Positions 7,128 to 8,320 of a stretch of DNA of 8,320 nucleotides are shown piece by piece. The notes below the pieces were generated by a model. It searched no databases. It worked only from the letters and a program-made list of their open reading frames with translations, and had not been told where the DNA came from. Source of the stretch: an uncultured bacterium (lineage in GTDB: Bacteria > Chloroflexota > Anaerolineae > JACIWP01); NCBI GenBank assembly GCA_903872005.1, contig CAIQJD010000522.1, forward strand, positions 1 to 8,320, given 5' to 3'. The position numbers were made by a program, and so were the translations under genes. Position 1 is the stretch's first letter. Each line of letters starts with the position of its first letter.

Positions 7128-7571
7128 TCACTTGACCTCCGCCTTGAGCCATTGTTCGGTGATATTCGCCGGCGCGTCGGCGACTTCGATGATGGCAAGG
7201 GCTTCGGTGGGGCAAACATCCACGCATTTGCCGCAGGCGACGCACTTGAATGGCTCGATGTAGTCGGCGTGGTAGAACATGGCGTGGGTCGGGCAGAAGC
7301 CGACGCAGACGAGACAGCCGACGCACGTCTTCTTGTTCAGTTGCGCGACGCCCTGTTTGTCACGTTTCAGGGCGGTGACGGGGCAGACGTCCATGCAGGC
7401 CCCGATCTGTGTGCAGGCGAGCATCTGATAGGGTTGGCCGGCTTCGGCCGGCGGCTCGATGCGGATGCGCGATTTCGCACGGTCTTCGACCTTGAACCAG
7501 GTGCGCGAACAGACGAGTTCGCATTTGCCGCAGCCGGTGCAGCGTTCGGGCCGCGTTGCCAGAATCTTCAT
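7128..7571 (-). CDS. Polyferredoxin-type electron-transfer subunit of the AOR-family enzyme (147 aa)
   Basis: A cytoplasmic iron-sulfur protein with four cluster motifs: CTGCGKCELVC (11-21), CTQIGACMDVCP (53-64), CVGCLVCVGFCP (83-94) and CVACGKCVDVCP (110-121). Motifs 1, 3 and 4 have all four Cys. Motif 2 has Ile56 where the second ligand is expected, so it may bind [3Fe-4S], an altered [4Fe-4S], or nothing. The N-terminus (MKILATRPERCTGCGKCELVCS) resembles HycB/AorA-like subunits. The start at 7571 is chosen because the first motif begins at residue 11 and purine-rich AGGAG and GGAGG elements lie just upstream. The longer in-frame extension to 8069 would run antisense through the promoter and another gene's territory. 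Its stop is one nucleotide before the AOR start, and the AOR ribosome-binding site lies inside its last codons, so translation is probably coupled. It presumably passes electrons from the tungsten/molybdenum site to ferredoxin or another acceptor. No FAD subunit (AorC-like) is nearby. Confidence 0.92.
   Translation of the reverse strand: MKILATRPERCTGCGKCELVCSRTWFKVEDRAKSRIRIEPPAEAGQPYQMLACTQIGACMDVCPVTALKRDKQGVAQLNKKTCVGCLVCVGFCPTHAMFYHADYIEPFKCVACGKCVDVCPTEALAIIEVADAPANITEQWLKAEVK
7404..7406 (-). other. Codon for Ile56 replacing a cluster-ligand Cys
   Basis: The codon reads ATC within TGC ACA CAG ATC GGG GCC TGC. The intact form of the motif, as in the fourth motif of the same protein, would have TGC here. 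Two base changes are needed, so one sequencing error is not enough to explain it. Confidence 0.85.
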
Positions 7572-7649
7572 ATCCCTCCATTCTCCTTCACGTTGCTCGA
7601 ATCTTCGTTGATTGTAGAGTGACCCAGTCGTGCTGGTCTCATTTTCCGT

Positions 7650-7677
7650 AGTATACACCGGGAAACGCGGCAGGCAA
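7650..7677 (-). promoter_or_regulatory. Sigma70-type promoter for the AOR operon
   Basis: On the minus strand TTGCCT (7677-7672) and TATACT (7655-7650) are separated by 16 bp. They match 4/6 and 5/6 of the vegetative consensus. The predicted start would be near 7643, giving a leader of about 70 nt before the polyferredoxin ATG. It is the best promoter-like sequence in the gap and lies where the gene run begins. Confidence 0.55.
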
Positions 7678-7704
7678 AACCCATCGCAGAGGCGGCGCGA
7701 AATG

Positions 7705-7719
7705 TTGCATAGGATGCAA
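7705..7719. promoter_or_regulatory. Short palindrome upstream of the promoter, candidate operator
   Basis: TTGCAT-AGG-ATGCAA is a perfect 6-bp inverted repeat with a 3-bp centre, 27 bp upstream of the -35 element. The size and spacing suit a dimeric regulator acting from an upstream position. It abuts the hairpin at 7716-7750 and could instead be part of the upstream gene's 3' end. Confidence 0.3.
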
Positions 7720-7750
7720 GGCCAGGAGCGCCGAAACGCTCCTGGCCTGC
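7716..7750 (-). terminator. Strong hairpin, likely terminator of the upstream exported-protein gene
   Basis: AGGCCAGGAGCG (7719-7730) pairs perfectly with CGCTCCTGGCCT (7737-7748) around a 6-nt loop. Two more G-C pairs lie beyond a bulged A at 7718. It lies 44 nt past the stop of the gene at 7795. The minus-strand flank is only moderately T-rich and has no continuous U-run, so release may be weak or factor-assisted. Confidence 0.6.
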
Positions 7751-7794
7751 GAGAGGGAGGGAAGGAGTCAAGCAGATATGAGCCGCTAGGCGAG

Positions 7795-8320
7795 TCAGTC
7801 ATCCTCCTCAGCGTCGGCGCCGGCTTTGCCAACGATGCTGGTCGGTTCGAGTCGGTCGAAGTTGCCCAGATAGATGCGATCCGTGCCCACTTGCAGGAAG
7901 AGATCGCCGCTGCCGGCCGGCAAATCCCAGGCTTCGAGCGCGCCGAGAACGGCGTGCGGCGCGTACTGTTCGGAGAGTAGGGCGGTCTGGAAGTCGAAGC
8001 CGGCGGCCGTGCAGGCGTCGCGGGCCGCCGTTTCGGGTTGGGAGAGATCGTAGCGCCGGCCGTATTCATCTATCACGAAGAATGGCTCGATGTTGCTGGG
8101 CCGGCGCTGGGCGTCGGTCCGGTTGGTGAATTGGATGAAGACCACCAGGAACGCGCCGCGGGCGACGAATGGCCCGTCGTCCTGCCAGAGGGTCTTGACC
8201 TTCTTGACATCGTAGAGATTCCATTTCCAGTTGTCCGTCTCCATGGGGTGTTTGATGGGGACGAACATGGGAACGCCGGCGCCGGGCACGGGCGTGAACG
8301 TCGGCGTGCGCGTCGCGGTC
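7795..8320 (-). CDS. Exported protein with Thr/Pro linker and DUF4352-like domain, N-terminus beyond the window
   Basis: The frame is open from the window edge at 8320 down to TGA at 7795; 174 residues are visible. The first visible residues read TATRTPTFTPVPGAGVP, a Thr/Pro-rich spacer typical of exported lipoproteins or surface proteins, where it separates a signal or membrane segment from a folded domain. A GTG at 8289 could serve as a start, but it lies inside this spacer and has no good ribosome-binding site, so the gene more probably begins outside the window. The folded part, with ARGAFLVVFIQFTNRT, then FFVIDEYGRRYDLS and a late LFLQVGTDRIYLGNF, resembles the Ig-like DUF4352 domain. 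It ends in an acidic tail (AEEDD). Function is unknown; an extracytoplasmic binding or structural role is likely. It is followed by its own hairpin and probably does not belong to the AOR operon. Confidence 0.8.
   Translation of the reverse strand, partial: TATRTPTFTPVPGAGVPMFVPIKHPMETDNWKWNLYDVKKVKTLWQDDGPFVARGAFLVVFIQFTNRTDAQRRPSNIEPFFVIDEYGRRYDLSQPETAARDACTAAGFDFQTALLSEQYAPHAVLGALEAWDLPAGSGDLFLQVGTDRIYLGNFDRLEPTSIVGKAGADAEEDD

Larger units (their letters stand above)
7572..7794. other. Intergenic region upstream of the AOR operon
   Basis: This 223-bp gap is the longest in the window. It holds a hairpin after the exported-protein gene, a small palindrome, a sigma70-like promoter and a leader of about 70 nt. 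The leader can fold into a weak 6-bp hairpin with one bulge at its 5' end (7621-7638). I see no small ORF with a good ribosome-binding site, and the leader is too short for a Moco/Tuco-type riboswitch. Confidence 0.7.

Noticed and set aside
5969..7135. Plus-strand open frame (388 codons) opposite the AOR gene
   Set aside because: It overlaps a clearly conserved AOR-family gene and its composition is that of an antisense shadow.
7572..7643. Possible Moco/Tuco-type riboswitch in the operon leader
   Set aside because: The leader is only about 70 nt and holds one weak bulged stem; it is too short for the known multi-helix aptamer.
7128..8069. Extended start of the polyferredoxin at 8069
   Set aside because: The added 166 residues are low-complexity and Pro/Arg/Ser-rich, cross the promoter and hairpin, and overlap the exported-protein gene in another frame. 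The start at 7571 has ribosome-binding sites and places the first Cys motif normally.
1..8320. CRISPR array, tRNA, rRNA, insertion sequence or attachment site
   Set aside because: I saw no regularly spaced direct repeats, no tRNA-like cloverleaf, no transposase motif and no terminal inverted repeats with target duplications.

Overview
The window reads as ordinary chromosomal DNA from a GC-rich (roughly 60% G+C), probably anaerobic or facultative bacterium. The most likely home is the Chloroflexota (Anaerolineae-like). This is an inference from the GT35 glucan phosphorylase with a DUF3417-type N-terminus, the Thr/Pro-rich linker in front of a DUF4352-like domain, and the base composition. No rRNA, tRNA or other phylogenetic marker is present. 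All convincing genes are on the minus strand, so transcription runs from high to low coordinates.

Right end (7795-8320): the C-terminal part of an exported, probably surface-anchored protein, cut by the window edge, followed by a strong hairpin (7716-7750). The 223-bp gap to the next gene holds a good sigma70-type promoter (7650-7677) and a small palindrome.

From that promoter a likely seven-gene operon runs to a palindromic hairpin at 23-48: a 147-aa polyferredoxin (7128-7571); a 722-aa AOR-family tungsten/molybdenum oxidoreductase (4958-7126); a 66-aa ThiS/MoaD-like sulfur carrier ending in Gly-Gly (4738-4938); a 47-aa ribbon-helix-helix protein, easily missed because of its size (4528-4671); a 414-aa MFS transporter (3259-4503); an 855-aa alpha-glucan phosphorylase (660-3227); and a 195-aa single-pass membrane coiled-coil protein (61-648). 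Intergenic gaps are 1, 19, 66, 24, 31 and 11 nt. The only larger gap (66 nt) holds an 11-bp perfect inverted repeat that touches the ribosome-binding site of the ribbon-helix-helix gene.

The first three genes form a coherent unit: catalytic subunit, dedicated electron-transfer subunit, and a sulfur carrier that may serve its pterin cofactor. The MFS protein may move the acid substrate or product. The glucan phosphorylase ties the cluster to carbohydrate storage, perhaps only by co-transcription. Points worth a second look are the non-canonical cluster and pterin motifs of the AOR protein, the loss of one Cys ligand in the polyferredoxin (Ile56), the small DNA-binding protein with its hairpin, and the roughly eight-fold excess of the hexamer GCCGGC across the whole window.
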